Source: Utricularia gibba (taxonomy: Eukaryota > Streptophyta > Magnoliopsida > Lamiales > Lentibulariaceae). Taken from it: a DNA stretch of 64,000 nt. The position numbers were made by a program, and so were the translations under genes. Positions 12,321 to 26,203 of this stretch are shown here, one piece after another. The first letter of the stretch is position 1. Every line of letters begins with the position of its first letter. The DNA lies in NCBI GenBank assembly GCA_002189035.1, contig CM007990.1, positions 1,302,001-1,366,000 on the forward strand, read 5' to 3'. Below the pieces are notes generated by a model. The model was not told the DNA's origin. It searched no databases and worked only from the letters and a program-made list of their open reading frames with translations.

Positions 12321-14918
12321 TCATAACCCCAACTTCACATTTAAAACGTACACAACTGACTTGAGATGGATTTCGCCTACTCTGTCAATAGACTGGAGTA
12401 GAGTAGATACAACCTGTTGATCTGGCACGACTCCAGAAAATAACATCATCCGCAGGAAATCAAGAGCATCTATTAGCAATGATCTATTGCACAGTCTATT
12501 AATTACAGCACTATAATCTCTGATGGAAACTTCAAAACCTTTTTCAGCCATTTCCTGAAAGAGTACCTTGGCCTTCCAACAATCTCCTTTCACACAAAGT
12601 GCTTTTATTAGAGTAGTGTATGCGAGTTTTGAGAGATCGGCCTTTTGGTATCTGAGATCAGAAAACAGTCTTTCAGCGTTCCCAATATTGTGATGCATGC
12701 ACAAACCATTAATCAAAATGTTGTAAGTGACAGAATCAGGGAAGATGCTGCTTCGAATCATGTAATCATGCAATTGAAATGCAATTTGAGAATTTCTAGC
12801 TTTAAAAGAAGCCTGGATAAGAGCGTTATAAGTTATTTGATCTGGAGCAAGACCCTTATTTAGCATACTCTGGAGAACAACCAGTGACTGTTGCAGCCTT
12901 TTTTCCTTGCAAAGCCCTTTCATAACCACTGTGTAAGTTACATGATTCAATTGAATTCCATTTGCCACCATCTTACCAACCAGCTTAAAGATGTCATCCA
13001 AGGTTCCTCCTTCAGCATGTTTATTCATAAAAGTGGTGTAAGTCCTAACATTTGGAAGTAACTTGTGCATTTTCATGCACTGTACCCATTTTTCAGCATC
13101 TTCTAGTTCTTCATATTTCAGTGACCCATATATTAAGGAATTAAAGGTAACGACAGTTGGAGTGATCCCTTTACCAACCAAATCTCTGTACAGCTCTTTA
13201 GCCTCATCCAGGTCACCTCGTTTGACATACTCATGGATCATTATATTGTACAACACAACATCCTGAACACAACCAGTACTCGTCATGGCACTGAAATAAC
13301 ACCTTGCTTCAGATAGTCGTCTCCTCCTGCATAATCGCAACAAAAAGGATCTGCATTGAAAAGAGCTTGGAATGACTCTCATTAGACACAGCTTCTTGTA
13401 GTGCTGTATTGCCTCCTGAACTTTTCCCAGCTTGCAAAGACCAAGAATTATTGTAGTATAGATGAAGAAATCTGGGTGCCAACCAGCATCTTTGAAGACG
13501 GAAATTAATCTCAGGGCATCTTGTAGCCGACCACTTCTACACAAACTGATAACAAGCACCCGGTGTGATATGTGGTTCAACTGAAGGCCCTTAGACAGCA
13601 TCTCATCTCTCAGCCTAAGCCCTTCCTCAGCATTTCCAGTTTCGCAATGCAGACAAATTTGTAATGTGTAAGTGAGAAGATCAGGTTCTGACTTACTGCA
13701 CAGTATTTTCTGTGGAAACTTCCAAGTTCCATTTTTATACCAACCAGCCGAGATCCTCTGGCGAGAATATCATAAGTTACTTCATCAGGCCCCAATCCCT
13801 GTGTTTCCATGTCACTAGCAAAAGCCAATGCTTCACTATATGAACCGATGACACACAGGCCATTAATTAGAATATTATAACTATAAGCATCCGGAGCTAA
13901 TCCATACTTCAACATCATAGCAAAAAAGGATTTTGCAATATCTACAAAGCCCAATCTACAAAAACCTGACATCAGCGTGTTCAAATTAATAACCGAAGGT
14001 CCAGCCTCCCTCTGTTCTATCTCCTCTAAAAATGGAATCGCTTCATGAATCAAGGATTGGCTGAGCATCCCATCCAGGACGATGGAATGAGAATAGTCAG
14101 TTGGATGAAGACCAGCGGCTTCAATGTCATGGTAGACATCCCACATCATATCAGAATGCCTCAAGTTATGCAGCAAGCTATTGAATGTAAAAATTGAAGG
14201 CTGCATATCCACATCCTTCATCTCTGAGAGCACATAAAGGGCATCCTTCACCAGGTTGATCCTAGAGTAAACAAAGCAAAGCATATCCCATACCAAAGAG
14301 GTAGAATCGCAATCCCTGAATTTCGTACGAAGAAAATCACAAATAGAGGGTGCGGATCCAGAACCTGCCATGAAACACCAAATATCAATCCAGCAAATTT
14401 GGAGGGACTTTCCGTCCACATTTTCTAAGGAAAAACAAAACAGCTACAACCAGAACACGAAGAGACTTCTTCCATGGCAAAAATTAACTAAAGACAGGCA
14501 AAAGAATACCTTTTACCTGCACCAGAGCTTCCAAAAGGCGCCGCAATTCACGTAACCATCTCCTTTCTGCAAGGAGATGACTCACAAAAAGCTGAGAATA
14601 CAGCGAATGCCGAACTCCATACTCGTTCTCAAGCAGAAAAAAGAATCTTAGAACATCTCGAGACTCTAACTGCTCAACAATGGCATCTATCTCATCACTG
14701 CTCAATCTGGGAATTTCATTCTTGAACCAAGATGATTCAAATAACCCAAAAGAATTGCAAGCCTTGGGAAATAAACGAAAGTAAGCCACGATTCGCCCCA
14801 CCGCGTCGTTCTGCTGCGTATCCACCAATGCTGCAGCGCCGGCGTAGGTGAAAGGACTCTTCCGTATCAAATGCGAGTGGGGAAACAGAAGGCGTCGAAT
14901 GGCATGCGTTCGTAACAT
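12321..14918 (-). CDS. Pentatricopeptide repeat (PPR) protein, one apparent frame shift
   Basis: Exon 1 is 14510-14918 and exon 2 is 12321-14364; donor AAAAG|GTATTC and acceptor TGGCAG|GTTCTG keep the frame. The product has tandem P-type 35-residue repeats, for example GLAPDAYSYNILINGLC, GITPTVVTFNSLIYGS and SIFPDSVTYNILINGLC. The C-terminus LAYTTLIKALCVKGDC...VSIRDYSAVINRLC fits the remembered Arabidopsis At1g13630. P-class PPRs bind organelle RNA; the basic, Arg-rich N-terminus (MLRTHAIRRLLFPHS) suggests mitochondrial or plastid import. Around 13706-13709 (a T4 run on the plus strand) the frame slips: upstream reads GSFHRK, downstream reads ILCSKSEPDLLTYT. One extra base in the run restores an 817-residue protein. 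Confidence 0.88.
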
Positions 14919-16453
14919 CGAGCATCGTGGCCGACGCTGAAGGTGGCCGCAGAAGGCGCCAGAAAGTTCGGGCCACAGGTGTTGCAGTAGGGTTTAAGAG
15001 ATTAGGGGCAATTCAGCAGCATCGCAGCGATTTAGGGTTTATTCCCAAAAAACGACGTCGTACAATCACACACACATCAATGGGCTAAGATGCGGTGGCA
15101 AGTCCAGTATGCCACAATTTCTTACTGCAGTCCGAATATGTAATGGGCCGGCCCAGTTTGTGTTCTCAAATTAGGCCCAGGGAATTGGCAGTTAGTAACT
15201 ATTAACTAGGGTTACAGAGCTGCCCGTGGGCAGACAAGCGAGGAATCCAAGGTTCTTTCAAGTGGTAAGAATGGGATTCTCTCTCTGGTTGTTTGTTGGC
15301 GGTCTTCTCCTCACCCATGCATAATCCATCGTCACCACCTCTGATTTCTGCACTTCTTCATTCCATGCTTTGCATTTCCCTACTCCATTCCCACCTTCTT
15401 CTCCCTTTCCTGCCCCACCATCCAGAAAAATGGAGAGGAAAACGTGGAAGATCAGGCTTTTACGGTTTGTTTAGCCTTAGAATTCTGATAGACTTTTCAA
15501 AAGAGAGAATGATGTACCTGGAGAAGGTGAAGCTTGTTTCTTCATGGTGAAGTTGTCTGCCTGAGGGCAAAATCGTGTTGGGATGAGACAGCTGCATTTT
15601 ATCAGACAAGCAATGTAAATTTTGTTCCTCACAGTTGCTGATTCGTGAACTCTGAGGTTCTGCTGATTAGGGCTGGCTTCTTCATTGGTGGCAGGAACGG
15701 CTACATGAAAAGTGAACAAGTTATATGGCAAACAAGGGACACACTAGAGGAGCAATGGGAACTCATTACCAGAAGCAATCAGAAGCAGACAGCACAGGGC
15801 TACTTGAGCCAGCAATTCCATTACAAATAGAAGGAAGTAGCAGTCTTTGAAACTCGCTCTTAAGATGAAAGGAAGAGAGCAGAAGAGTCATGCATAGTAA
15901 AGGAAGGTAGTTATGGTGATGGTTTTTGTTCTACTCCAGTTGGTGGGACCTGGAAATCTCTAGTTTTTAGACAAACAAACAACTTTTATATGTAAAGCAA
16001 AAACCAGAAATGCAGAGTTCATTGGGGAGATGACTAATGATTCTTGGATGAATGCTCCCTTCAGTTAAGATTCAGGTCCCGACAATGAAATCTTACATGT
16101 CATCATATCCATAACGCATTTGCAAGGGATTCAGCTTCAGTTTTGGTTGGAAAGAAAAAAAGAAGGGGAATATAGTGAATAACAAACAGCTCTAGAACAT
16201 AGACCATGCCTCACAAAATTACACTACAGAAGAAGAGAAATATACAAACACCTATGAATTGATCAAGCACGAAGATTTCGTGGACAAGACCAACAAAATA
16301 ACAAAATAATGAAGTACAAGAAATTTATAAAGCCATCCTGGAGAAACAATTACGAATGAAGCAAACCAAGGCTACAGTATATTGACATGTATAGCAAAGA
16401 AACCAACGGATCTCTCTCTATATTCAACATGTATCTACATTGATATCACCAGA
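14919..16453. other. Spacer upstream of the PPR gene
   Basis: Bases 14919-15100 are the PPR promoter, including ACGACGTCGT at about 15052. The part from 15230 to 15900 is less AT-rich than other spacers and has several short plus-strand frames (for example 15645-15830) without family resemblance; it could be a non-coding transcript. From 15960 it is the 3' side of the next gene. Confidence 0.35.
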
Positions 16454-18078
16454 TTAAAATCTACAGCAGAAGATGCCAGATCTCCAGCCTCTGTGTTTCC
16501 TATAATGTCTACGATCGGCTTTTGCCATTTTGACAGGACTGCTATTCCATTCAGAGGGTAGTCTGCAAAATGTTTTCTGTGGTTAGTAAGACTGAGCTCC
16601 GTGGAATTCATGAGAGGCTAAGAATAGGAAGGAACCATACATCGGGAAGGCAAAAGATCTGCCACTTATACTGCCATCAGAGCGCATGGAGATGTTCCCT
16701 GGCTGTGGTATAGGTTCAATGTAGGCAACCAGATTCGCTTTTGAGAAGCTAGTCTCTCCCTCATCATATTTTCCTTGGTAGAGAACTGCATCATTAAGTG
16801 AGTTATCTTTCTCATGCTTGGCTTGCCCATCAGTGTTCTTGCTGCTGACATGTTGAGATACCCCATCAGGCGACACCGCATCCCGGGGTTTTCCATCCTT
16901 GCCTGGGGATTGCTGAGGGCCACTTCTGTGGATTACATTTTCCCCATTACCATTACTGGAATATGTTGAGGGGGTAAAATCAGGACTGCGGTCTGTTTGC
17001 TCATCTGCTGACAACCCTGCTACAGGCAATGCTGATATTTCGGAAGGAATCTGGTCAACCGCAGAGTATAAACCACGTTAACTCATCATGATTAATAGAG
17101 ACGTGCATGAAGAAAACAAAAGTTAGCTGTATAAGCCTCCTGGGAAAGTTGGTTTACCTTAGCTCCCTCGTCGCTGAAGGAGGTTAAAAAGGATCTGAAG
17201 ATTCTTGCAGTTCCATATGCTTGAGATGGAAGCTTACTACCTAGAAATGCATCATTCCTAGGAACATCAGACACTTTTTTGGCAGCTGTCTCTATGTTCG
17301 ATTCATGTTCAAGCACTGCGTTCACTGAACCATGGAATTTAGGTGCATCATGGCCAAAGGAGTTCGTTAGTTCGGACTTGAAACTTTCTTGAGCATTCAG
17401 TTGACCATTGGCATCATCGTCAGTGGAAGAACTCTCATAAGCATGACCTGGGGATCGATATGACACTGAAGGTTCCACATCAGATCCACCTTCTGTGCTA
17501 CCATATCTAAATGCGTCAGAAGAATTAGGAATGAAAGTGCTCGACTGATCATTCTTTGAACTTCCGACAGAAAACTTGTCCACCGGATCCACCTCGTCCA
17601 CACATATATCCTTCAAAACATGCTTGGTCATTCCTTCCCGGCTATCTACTGAATCCAATGTATCACATTCCAGTACCCTTTTGTCGCTATAGGATGCAAC
17701 ATCTGGCTGAATCGATGAAGTTGTCTTGCTGGAGTTCATATTGTCTAGACTATTCTGGCCTTTCTTCCTCTCACTAAAAACGTATAGTGATGAATTTGTA
17801 TTTCTCCCAATGCTTGGCTTGCGTGATAGCTCACTACGATATTCTGCTCCTGAAGAATCTCTGCTTCCATGTTCATCGCTAGCAGAAAAGTTGGTGGGAG
17901 AAGAGATCCAACTCGGTGCATCTCCACCTTCTGACTTGACAAATGGCCGAGCCGTGTCACCTTTATGTTCACAAGCTATCTCGTATGCTTCCTTACTTTC
18001 AGAAGTATAGGAATTAGCTTCGCCCCAGAGCGTCCCATTGCTGTAAATCATCGTGTTCTTGTTTCCTATCGATCTCAT
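16454..18078 (-). CDS. gar2-like protein of unknown function
   Basis: Exons 17158-18078, 16641-17050 and 16454-16562 total 1440 bases, 479 residues. Most of the protein is low-complexity and rich in Ser, Asp and Asn. The conserved part is the C-terminus: SGRSFAFPILPSEWNSSPVKM, then KADRRHYRKHRGWRSG and a final CCRF. This tail is typical of plant proteins annotated as 18S pre-ribosomal assembly protein gar2-related (At2g03810, from memory). That name comes from weak similarity to yeast gar2, and a role in ribosome assembly is unproven. The start at 18078 is the first ATG of the long frame. The frame runs on upstream to an acceptor (TTGCAG|CATCC near 18105), so a further upstream coding exon is possible. 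Confidence 0.78.
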
Positions 18079-19570
18079 ATCCCCTGCAGCTTGTTCATGG
18101 ATGCTGCAAGTATATGAAGACTGTTAAATCCTACAGTAACAAACTGGAATGCAGACAGATATGAATCATTACCAAATGTCGCATCAGTTGGAAGAGTCAG
18201 GAGAATCCACAAGTTTTATCTGGGAAGCATGCATTAGGCGAGGGTCGAGCAGAACATGTTCTATAAGAGGAAGAGTTAAAGCTAGCAAGTTCTCTTCATC
18301 ATGAACCACAAAGCTCATGGAAAAGTACACATACCTGACAATGCCGAATCCAACAGAAATGAGATTTTTTCTGGTAAAAAGCGCATGGTTTCTGTCACAA
18401 AGATCACCAAAATCAAAGGAAGTTGTACAATACACATTTAAATCACACACCAATGCATAGAAGTATGGTAGGAAAAAACGAATTGCGCATTGATAAGCAA
18501 CAGGCATACACAACAACAAACAACTCATACAACTGCCGTTCTTGATGTACTACTCATTTCCTCCCTAATTTACCAAAGCAAGCATTTTCTGTGAAAAGGG
18601 GACCCAATTCTTGAAGATGCGAAGCAAAAAGTAAAAAAAAAAAAACTTTAGGTGGAAAATGCGACACCATATTAGAATTTTTTTAATCACTGCAAGGGAG
18701 TAGAAAGCAGAGAGGTTCTCTAACAGGAGAATCTTCCTTTTTGTCAAAAGGTCACGGAAGAAGACAAGAAAATGTCCCAATTTTCCAAACATCCTGCAAA
18801 TTCTTGACACCCATGTATGAAGTGCTCCTCTTTTGAACCCATATCTCTTGACTTATCCCATTCGATTTTGTCACATGCCTCTTTCACTGACACGCACACC
18901 CACACACAATATTCGTCTAGATCTACTCCCACACATCATACCCTGCCGCTCATCCCTGTCCTAATCCCATGACCCAATTCAGATTTGCTACAATACAAGA
19001 AAACCACCTGGCGCAAGTGTCCTCTATTCCCAGAAACCCCAGTTCCTAAAGGTATCATAAGCCAGAAAAGCGTAAGCTTCCAGGGCATGGCAGGAAATCA
19101 ATTAACCTCTTTTCTGTCTTCCCTTGTTTTTCCACTGCCTTCTTTCAAACCCTATAGAAAAAAGCAAGAAATCAAAACCAAGCCAGTAATCTCTCTCAGA
19201 CATTTTAACAAACACAAAACAGATCCGCAACAAGAAACCACTGAAACGATCCAACATCAAAGGATCCCTACAACTCAGGTCATACAGCACCACCCCACAA
19301 GCCAAGAAAGAGAGACTAGAGTATAGGTGCGTGAAAGAGAAGCAACCTTCTCAAATTTAAGACCAAAAAAAGCACCCTCCTCCCCCGTTCAGACGGAGCT
19401 TGCCTCCCCGCCCCACCGGCCGTTACCTTGAAGCGTACAGGTACAGAGAGATACAAAGCTACAGATACAGATACACATAAATAGATACTCCCATTGCATC
19501 ACACAGACAGATGGAGACACCGAGACCCGCACTACTGCCACACAGAAAAGCAAAGCTCCCTTTATCGCCA
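18079..19570 (-). promoter_or_regulatory. Probable multi-exon 5' leader of the gar2-like gene
   Basis: The minus strand has an acceptor near 18105 and a candidate donor (ATTTG|GTAATG) near 18175. Several pyrimidine-rich tracts follow up to 19560, where the sequence turns AT-rich. A frame at 18184-18528 ends SPDSSN but shows no family motif. The exact leader structure is unresolved. Confidence 0.35.
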
Positions 19571-22500
19571 TAAAAACATTTATTTTTTCTCCTAAAAAAG
19601 GAAATTAAAAAAAGTCAACTTTTTTTGTTAAATAGGACGAGGTTGTGGTAGAAATTAGACAAAATGTACTGGCGAACAATTCAATAAACTGTCCCCTCAC
19701 ATTCACCCATCAAAATCAATCACTATATATGCTATTAAATAAATAAATATTTTTATATAAAAATATTTAATTATTTTTGGAAAAATGAATTTTTATTTTT
19801 TTTATTTATTATATATTTAAGTCCTCCCATTTTCCTACTTTTGGAGAATATAATTATTCTGATTATTCAACTTTTATTTTTTCCAATAATTAATATTAAG
19901 TGTTTGACACAACTTCAAATTCAATAAAAATAATTTTAGAATTAATTCTAAAACAAAACTAGTACTATTTTAGCTCTATATCAGAAACACTAAAGTATTC
20001 AATTTTTTGAGAAGATAATTGATTTCTGCTCCAATAAAAATTTAAATGATTTTAGAATCAGTTTTTCAGAATTGTTTTTTGAAGTTGCATCAGATAGACA
20101 TTAAATATTATTATTTTTATTAATATTAATGATGTGAAGATGAGAGAGAGAGGAGTTGGAGGGGCAAAAGGGTCATTAAGAGAGGAATAGGCGAACCGGA
20201 CAGCACCACCATCTCGAAAAAGAAAAGTTAGTCAGTGGGACCACCACGTGTTCAAAGAGAGGTGGGTAAGTGTTAATTTACCAGGCCCACCCTCGTATCC
20301 ATTTACCACTCTACCCTCAACTCACCACCACCCTTCCCATTAGTAACCGCCCCGGGGATCCATCATGAGACAGGTCTTTTGGTCCACATCTGTCTCAATT
20401 CTCATCCCTCCCCCTCCAAAAATGAAATATTCTAAAAAAAAGTAGCATTTAAAAGAAGTGGGTGTTCTGTTTTTTTTAATCTTTAATTAAATTATATAGA
20501 ATAAAATCAGTTTAAAGATTTTATTAATATATTTAATTTTTATACTTAAAACTAGATAGTCTCATAATATAAAATTATATTATAGATTTTAATATATTAA
20601 TTTGTATATTAAAAATTTCAATAGATGAAATTATTGTATAGTTTAAGTTGATAATGTAAATCTATTTTTGATGTTTATAGAAAGTGAATATTATAATTTT
20701 TTAATTAATGTTTTATTTAATCACTTAATCAGAAATTCAATCTTTTTTAAAAAGTTAATCATATAATCTAAATTTCTAATTTTCTCACGAAACATTATAA
20801 GATTGGAGTCTAAAAAATTAAACAAAATCACTTCAAAAAATTCTAAATTTCAAAAATCCATCTATTTTTTCAAATTTAAATCTACAAACTAGACTGCATT
20901 TTATCTTAAATTATATAAAATAAAGTTTTGATTTAAATTGTGTTTGTCCAATAAAATGATTTAAAAATAAATTATTAATAATTTTCTTCAATTAAATAAA
21001 TGTTCCACAAATTGTGCGGTGATCCGCAACACTAGGAACATGTTGCGCCAACTAGACAACGCGATGTCACCACAATGCACAGACAATCAGTTCGGATCCC
21101 CCTGTTCTTTGTCTGATCCGGATCCGGATCCGGGATTTTGTTGTAATGAATATGAGTATATTTTAGGAAAGTGAGTACTTGGATTACTGGATACGGGTTC
21201 GGGTATGTGAATGAGCAAATCATAAAATAGTCTCAATTATTATTTATTATAGTAAAAACTAATAACATAATAATATGTAATAAAATTAAAATAATGTATA
21301 GTATTACGAATTCATTTGATAGAATATTTTATAATTTACATGATCCTAAATATGAATGGAATTAATTTATAACAAAATAAATAAAAAAATATAACTTTTT
21401 TATAAGAAATATTACTTAATATATATTTATTCACCATGCATTTAATAAAAAGATTCATAATTTAAATTATACACAATCTAATAAAATACTAATAATTAAT
21501 TATTTATATTCAATTATTTATCATGTGTTAGCAAAAAATATAAATGTACTTGATGAAAATTAAAATAAAAAATTATTGAGATATCTAATATATGATATTA
21601 TATATTATCATATGGACACTCACCGCATAAATTATCAATATTTTTTACTTCAATCATTTTTATCCATATTGTTTAAATATCATTTATAATTGATCATTAA
21701 TATTTAAAAACTTAATATATTTGATCAATTGTTTAATAATGTAACAAAATTCATCATTTTTTTCAAACATTATTCGCTACCGACCACCACCGGCAGCACC
21801 CCTGCCATTTGGGGAACTGCCGGCAGTGGCGGTGGTCAGCGGCCGCCGAACAGTCCTCGGAGGTCGGTCGAAAATGGAAATATTGAATTAGGGAAAAAAT
21901 TAAGATTTAAAATTAGGAATTGATTTTGCCATTACTGTAAATAGTATAAACTATTTTTACTCAATTTTAAAACAGTAGGAATTAATTATAAATAGTTTTG
22001 AAATAATAGATACTAAAACACTATTTTAAAGATCAATTATACCATTGAAAAAAATACTAAAGAATATTGTTGTAATTTTTCCATTATTATATACACACGC
22101 CGAACGTGCATAAGATTCGTCCTATGTACGGGGGGAAGACATAAGCCTATTTCCATAAAACAGATTAAAAAATTGTAAAAAAATAATGATAATTTTCAAG
22201 TATTTTATTGGGGAAATGCATTATAATCCCTTAATTTTCAAAATCATGGTGGCGGCTTGTTACAGGCATAGGGAGGAAGCCCTCAACGCAAAAATAATTG
22301 ATGACAATGAGTTCTTCCCTTATTTAATTCATTAATTAATATCACAATGATTGAATTCTCACAATTTTATTTAAACCGCAAAAAAAAAAAAACGACATGG
22401 GATTCCATTTCGACACTGAATCAACTTTGGCACAAATTGAAAAACGAATGCGCGTTTTTCAAATTGTATGTAAGTGGTTTTTCATAATCATTCAATATTT

Positions 22501-24763
22501 TGGTAATTAGATCGTATGGATTTGTTTTTTTTTTGATAGTTTACTAAATTGGTTCTGTTTAATTTTTAAAACGTATAATATTTAACAATTTTATAGTAAA
22601 ATAAAAAATTTAAATTTTTTAATTAACTTTATAAATATTCAATTTATCGAATCTTAATTAAAAAAATTATAATAATTACTTTTTATTTATTATAAAAATA
22701 CCTTCATATCATAATATTTAATTGTACAATAATTTACATTATATATTTTATTTTACTAAATTTTATAAAATAATTTTACAATTTATCAAATTAATTTATT
22801 CACATAATTTCAAAATTAATTCTAATATACATAATCTAAATCACAACTCCAAATTCCATAAGTGACGATGTATGGGTATCGGAAAACTATTTGATTTCAT
22901 TTATATTTTCAAAAAAGAGAGATAAATAAAGACAAAAAAGGTATAAAGTCATTTTTTTTCATAATTACTAATTCGGTATGAATAACAAACTCCCAACTGT
23001 TCCTTATTTGAAAATATCCTAGAAATATAAATAGAATCTAGAAAATAAAATAAATAAAAACTGCATATATTTTATTTTTATATCTAAATAAAGACAAAAA
23101 GCGTAATCCAATCTACTTTCAATTGGTCGCGATGTTGGCATGGGATGCCATATTTTCAACATTTTTGTCGTGCAAGGGTGGGAGATGAACCTTATCCATC
23201 TACTTGGCAGCGGACATTAAATTCCATCGCTACACGTTATTGTAGTAATAATGGTGACGTATTATTCAATTATTGTAATAATAATAGTAATAATAATCAT
23301 GATGATACTTATTGGGAATGCCTCACCACCACGAGTGGCACGTTTATTCATATTAGATAATGTTTTAGTGTACTGAATTAATAGAGTTTTAAGTAAGAAT
23401 TATAAATTATGTCATCATTATTTAACGAATTTAAATTAATTTTTTTAATCTCATGTAAAATAGTTTATTTTAATACATATTCTATTATTTTGTCGAGTTT
23501 TATAGCTAAAATATAATTCCAAAAGTTCTCACTAAATAAATATTATTTAAACAATTAAATTAATTTTTTTTTATTTATGTCAACCAAATATTATCTTATT
23601 TTTTAAAAATGGAATTAAATCCAGTCACCTATTTATTCAGGTTCTTGTTGAATATTTTTTACAATGGATTGAATTCAAAAAATAAAATAATTATCTAATT
23701 TATTTTTTTTAATTTCAGTATTTTTAATTTTTATAAAATTATTGAATTTAACACGCTATGCCTTAGTAAATCTTGCGTATTTAATCAAACAGGATAATTT
23801 ATTTTTTTCTTAATTTATTTTTCAATTAATTTAGGAGGACGAAATAATTGTTATTATTTGGAAATGCAGAAGTTACGTTAATAGTGAAAATGCAAAATAT
23901 TTGGGCCTTTTTTAACCTACAAAATGGGCTGTTATCATGTGGGCCGAAACAGAACCCGTACCATTGGGCCCTAAAATTTTTTGTATTGAATTTTTATTAA
24001 GTGAAATTTTATAAAAGAAAAAATATTTACAATAAATTATCACCGAAAATTGATGGTTTGCACCTTTATTTTTAAAATAAAACGAAATTCTTATTAATTT
24101 TTATTTCATATTAGATAATAAATCTATTTTCGAAACGTGTTTTTAAAATTAAAAACACTTATAAACCCGTCTAAATAGATGTTTATTCGTCGGTATCTAG
24201 GGAATATTTCAAATAGCATTTCAACATTGCAGATATAGGATTTAATCTACGAACTTAACATGCTATCCTAGTGACGAGCCATTATCATATAAGGTTTATA
24301 AGCCACCTACATGTAATGATACAAATAATATTTTAAATGATCAAAAAAATCATAAATCGGGTATACAAAAGATTTGTGATTTAAGAAGTGGAGTATTTTT
24401 GTATCTAAACATGTACCCTCTCTCGTCCATAACCAATGTATAAAATTGTACCCAACTTATTAACCATAATGGAAGTTTGCATGTCATGGATCATGGGTTT
24501 GCATTTTCTTCTCAGAATTTGAAGGTTTGCATGTCATGGCAGAATGTGAATGAGGAACAATGGCACTGTATCATGGAACAGTGAGTCCTTTTCATAATAT
24601 TGATACTTCCATGTTTTGCCACTTAATGCATAGGAACAACAGAGGACAATCGCATGGAGCCGAAGGCTGATGCACAGATACATAGTATTATAGAGTCTGA
24701 TTCATGGTTTAGGACGAATCCATTACCACAGTTCCTTGTTCCAGTTGCGAATCCTGATGATGA
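19571..24763. other. 5.2-kb AT-rich intergenic region
   Basis: The sequence is mostly A/T with long runs. Local exceptions: 20160-20420 (moderate GC, CCACCACGTG near 20240), a triple ATCCGG repeat at 21114-21134, a GC-rich imperfect hairpin at 21781-21850, and a moderate-GC stretch at 23120-23350. No protein-coding gene or autonomous transposon was recognised. From about 24450 it is the 3' flank of AP1. Confidence 0.5.
21781..21850. repeat. GC-rich imperfect hairpin in AT-rich DNA
   Basis: GACCACC near the left end pairs with GGTGGTC on the right, and CCGGCAG pairs with CTGCCGG inside. The right arm carries a few extra bases, forming a bulge. The flanks are almost pure A/T. Confidence 0.6.
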
Positions 24764-26203
24764 TCAAGCAGTGAAGCAACCAAGGTGGCATGAATAGAGG
24801 GAATCCAGAGTGAGATCAAGCTCATTTCCTGTTGCTTCTGCTGCATCATCGAAGGCTCCTCCTCTGCAACCAAGAAGGGTGACGAAGGAGCATTTATGGT
24901 GCTGTTCTGGGATGCAAATGATGGGAAGTTCAGTGAAGTTGAAGAAGGTTATGGTACCCCATGGTCATGAGGAGCGGGGTTGGGAGCTGCAGCGCGGTGG
25001 CGCACTGGCTTCTCTGCTCCATCTCCTTCTCCTTCTCCTTGATCTTCTTAGTCAGGATGCTGTTTTGTTCTTGTATTGCCTTCTCCTGATCACAGACACA
25101 CATACTTCAGTGTTCTTGATCATGGGAACGTTGAAATGAAGGAGCTCATACCTTGCGCTGAAGATCAGATATGGATTCATATATCACCTGATTCTGCAGC
25201 AAGGAATAAAAACACAATGAAAGAGTTCTGCATTCTGCTCACTACAACACAAAGGAAAAGTGCATACTTTTCTTGTTCTTATACTCTTGAGAGCAGTATC
25301 AAGCTGCTGCTCCAGGTTCTGGAGATCCTTCATGCTCATGGAGTTGAGATCTTCACCCATGTAGTGCCTATCCACCACGGAGCAACGTGTGACACTAAAG
25401 CTTAATCATCCATTTGGGACGATGACGGTTAATTTTACCTGTGATTCCTCTGCAGCAGCTCGATCCTAGCCTTGAGTTTGCTGTACTCAAAGGTCCAATT
25501 TGCCTGAAACCCCACAAAAGAATCATTACAAGAAACCCTATAAACAGAAAACGCCCAAGGGTGGATCTGCCATTACCGGAGAAGTGGGCTCATTAGCGAC
25601 TAAGTGCCTCTCCGCAAAGGAATACCTCTCGTACTTCTCCAGTATCCTGTCCATGCTGTTCCGTGCGTTCCATGAACGCAGATAAAAAGAAGAAGACAAG
25701 AGAAATCAACGCAGGCGTGCATTCTCAATATCCATTGGATAAAACAGTGCACAGTACTCATATCCCATGCTTTCACGCAATGAAAGTGTTTTTATTTTCT
25801 AAAGCACCCACAGTGAGCGTAAGCAACACAGTACACCCCCATCCTAGATCTCGTCCAAGAACTCGGATTCACATCTAGATACCCAAGATTTTGTTTCAAA
25901 AAAACCCAAAAACCCTAGTTCTCTGGGAATCCGAACGACGAGAGGTGAATCGTTACAGATCTAGGAAAGAAGGGAGAAAACCCTAGCTGTAAGCTGTAAA
26001 GAAGGAGGCTTTCCTTACCATGAATCACTTGCATACTCGAAGAGCTTCCCCTTGTGGGAGAACACAATCAGTCCAACTTCAGCATCACAGAGAATTGAGA
26101 TCTCATGTGCCTTCTTCAGCAGCCCAGCTCTTCTCTTGGAGAAGGTAACCTGCCTGTTGATCTTATTCTCAATTCTCTTCAGCTGAACCTTTCCTCTCCC
26201 CAT
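24764..26203 (-). CDS. AP1: APETALA1/SQUAMOSA-type MADS-box transcription factor
   Basis: Seven exons: 26019-26203, 25577-25655, 25439-25503, 25268-25367, 25152-25193, 24958-25085, 24764-24863; 699 bases, 232 residues. The first five are 185, 79, 65, 100 and 42 bases, the usual AP1/FUL pattern. Residues 1-61 are the MADS domain ([38 protein letters not shown]). A K-box follows ([27 protein letters not shown]). The C-terminus has the euAP1 motif ([14 protein letters not shown]) and ends CFTA, a CaaX-like prenylation signal; Arabidopsis AP1 ends CFAA. The protein specifies floral meristem and sepal identity. The usual 42-base exon 6 is fused to exon 7. Upstream in-frame ATGs were rejected because MGRGK is the universal start. 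Confidence 0.96.

Noticed and set aside
23145-23360. Possible small gene in the AT-rich spacer
   Set aside because: Only 71 codons with an Asn run from a TAA-type microsatellite; no splice or promoter support.
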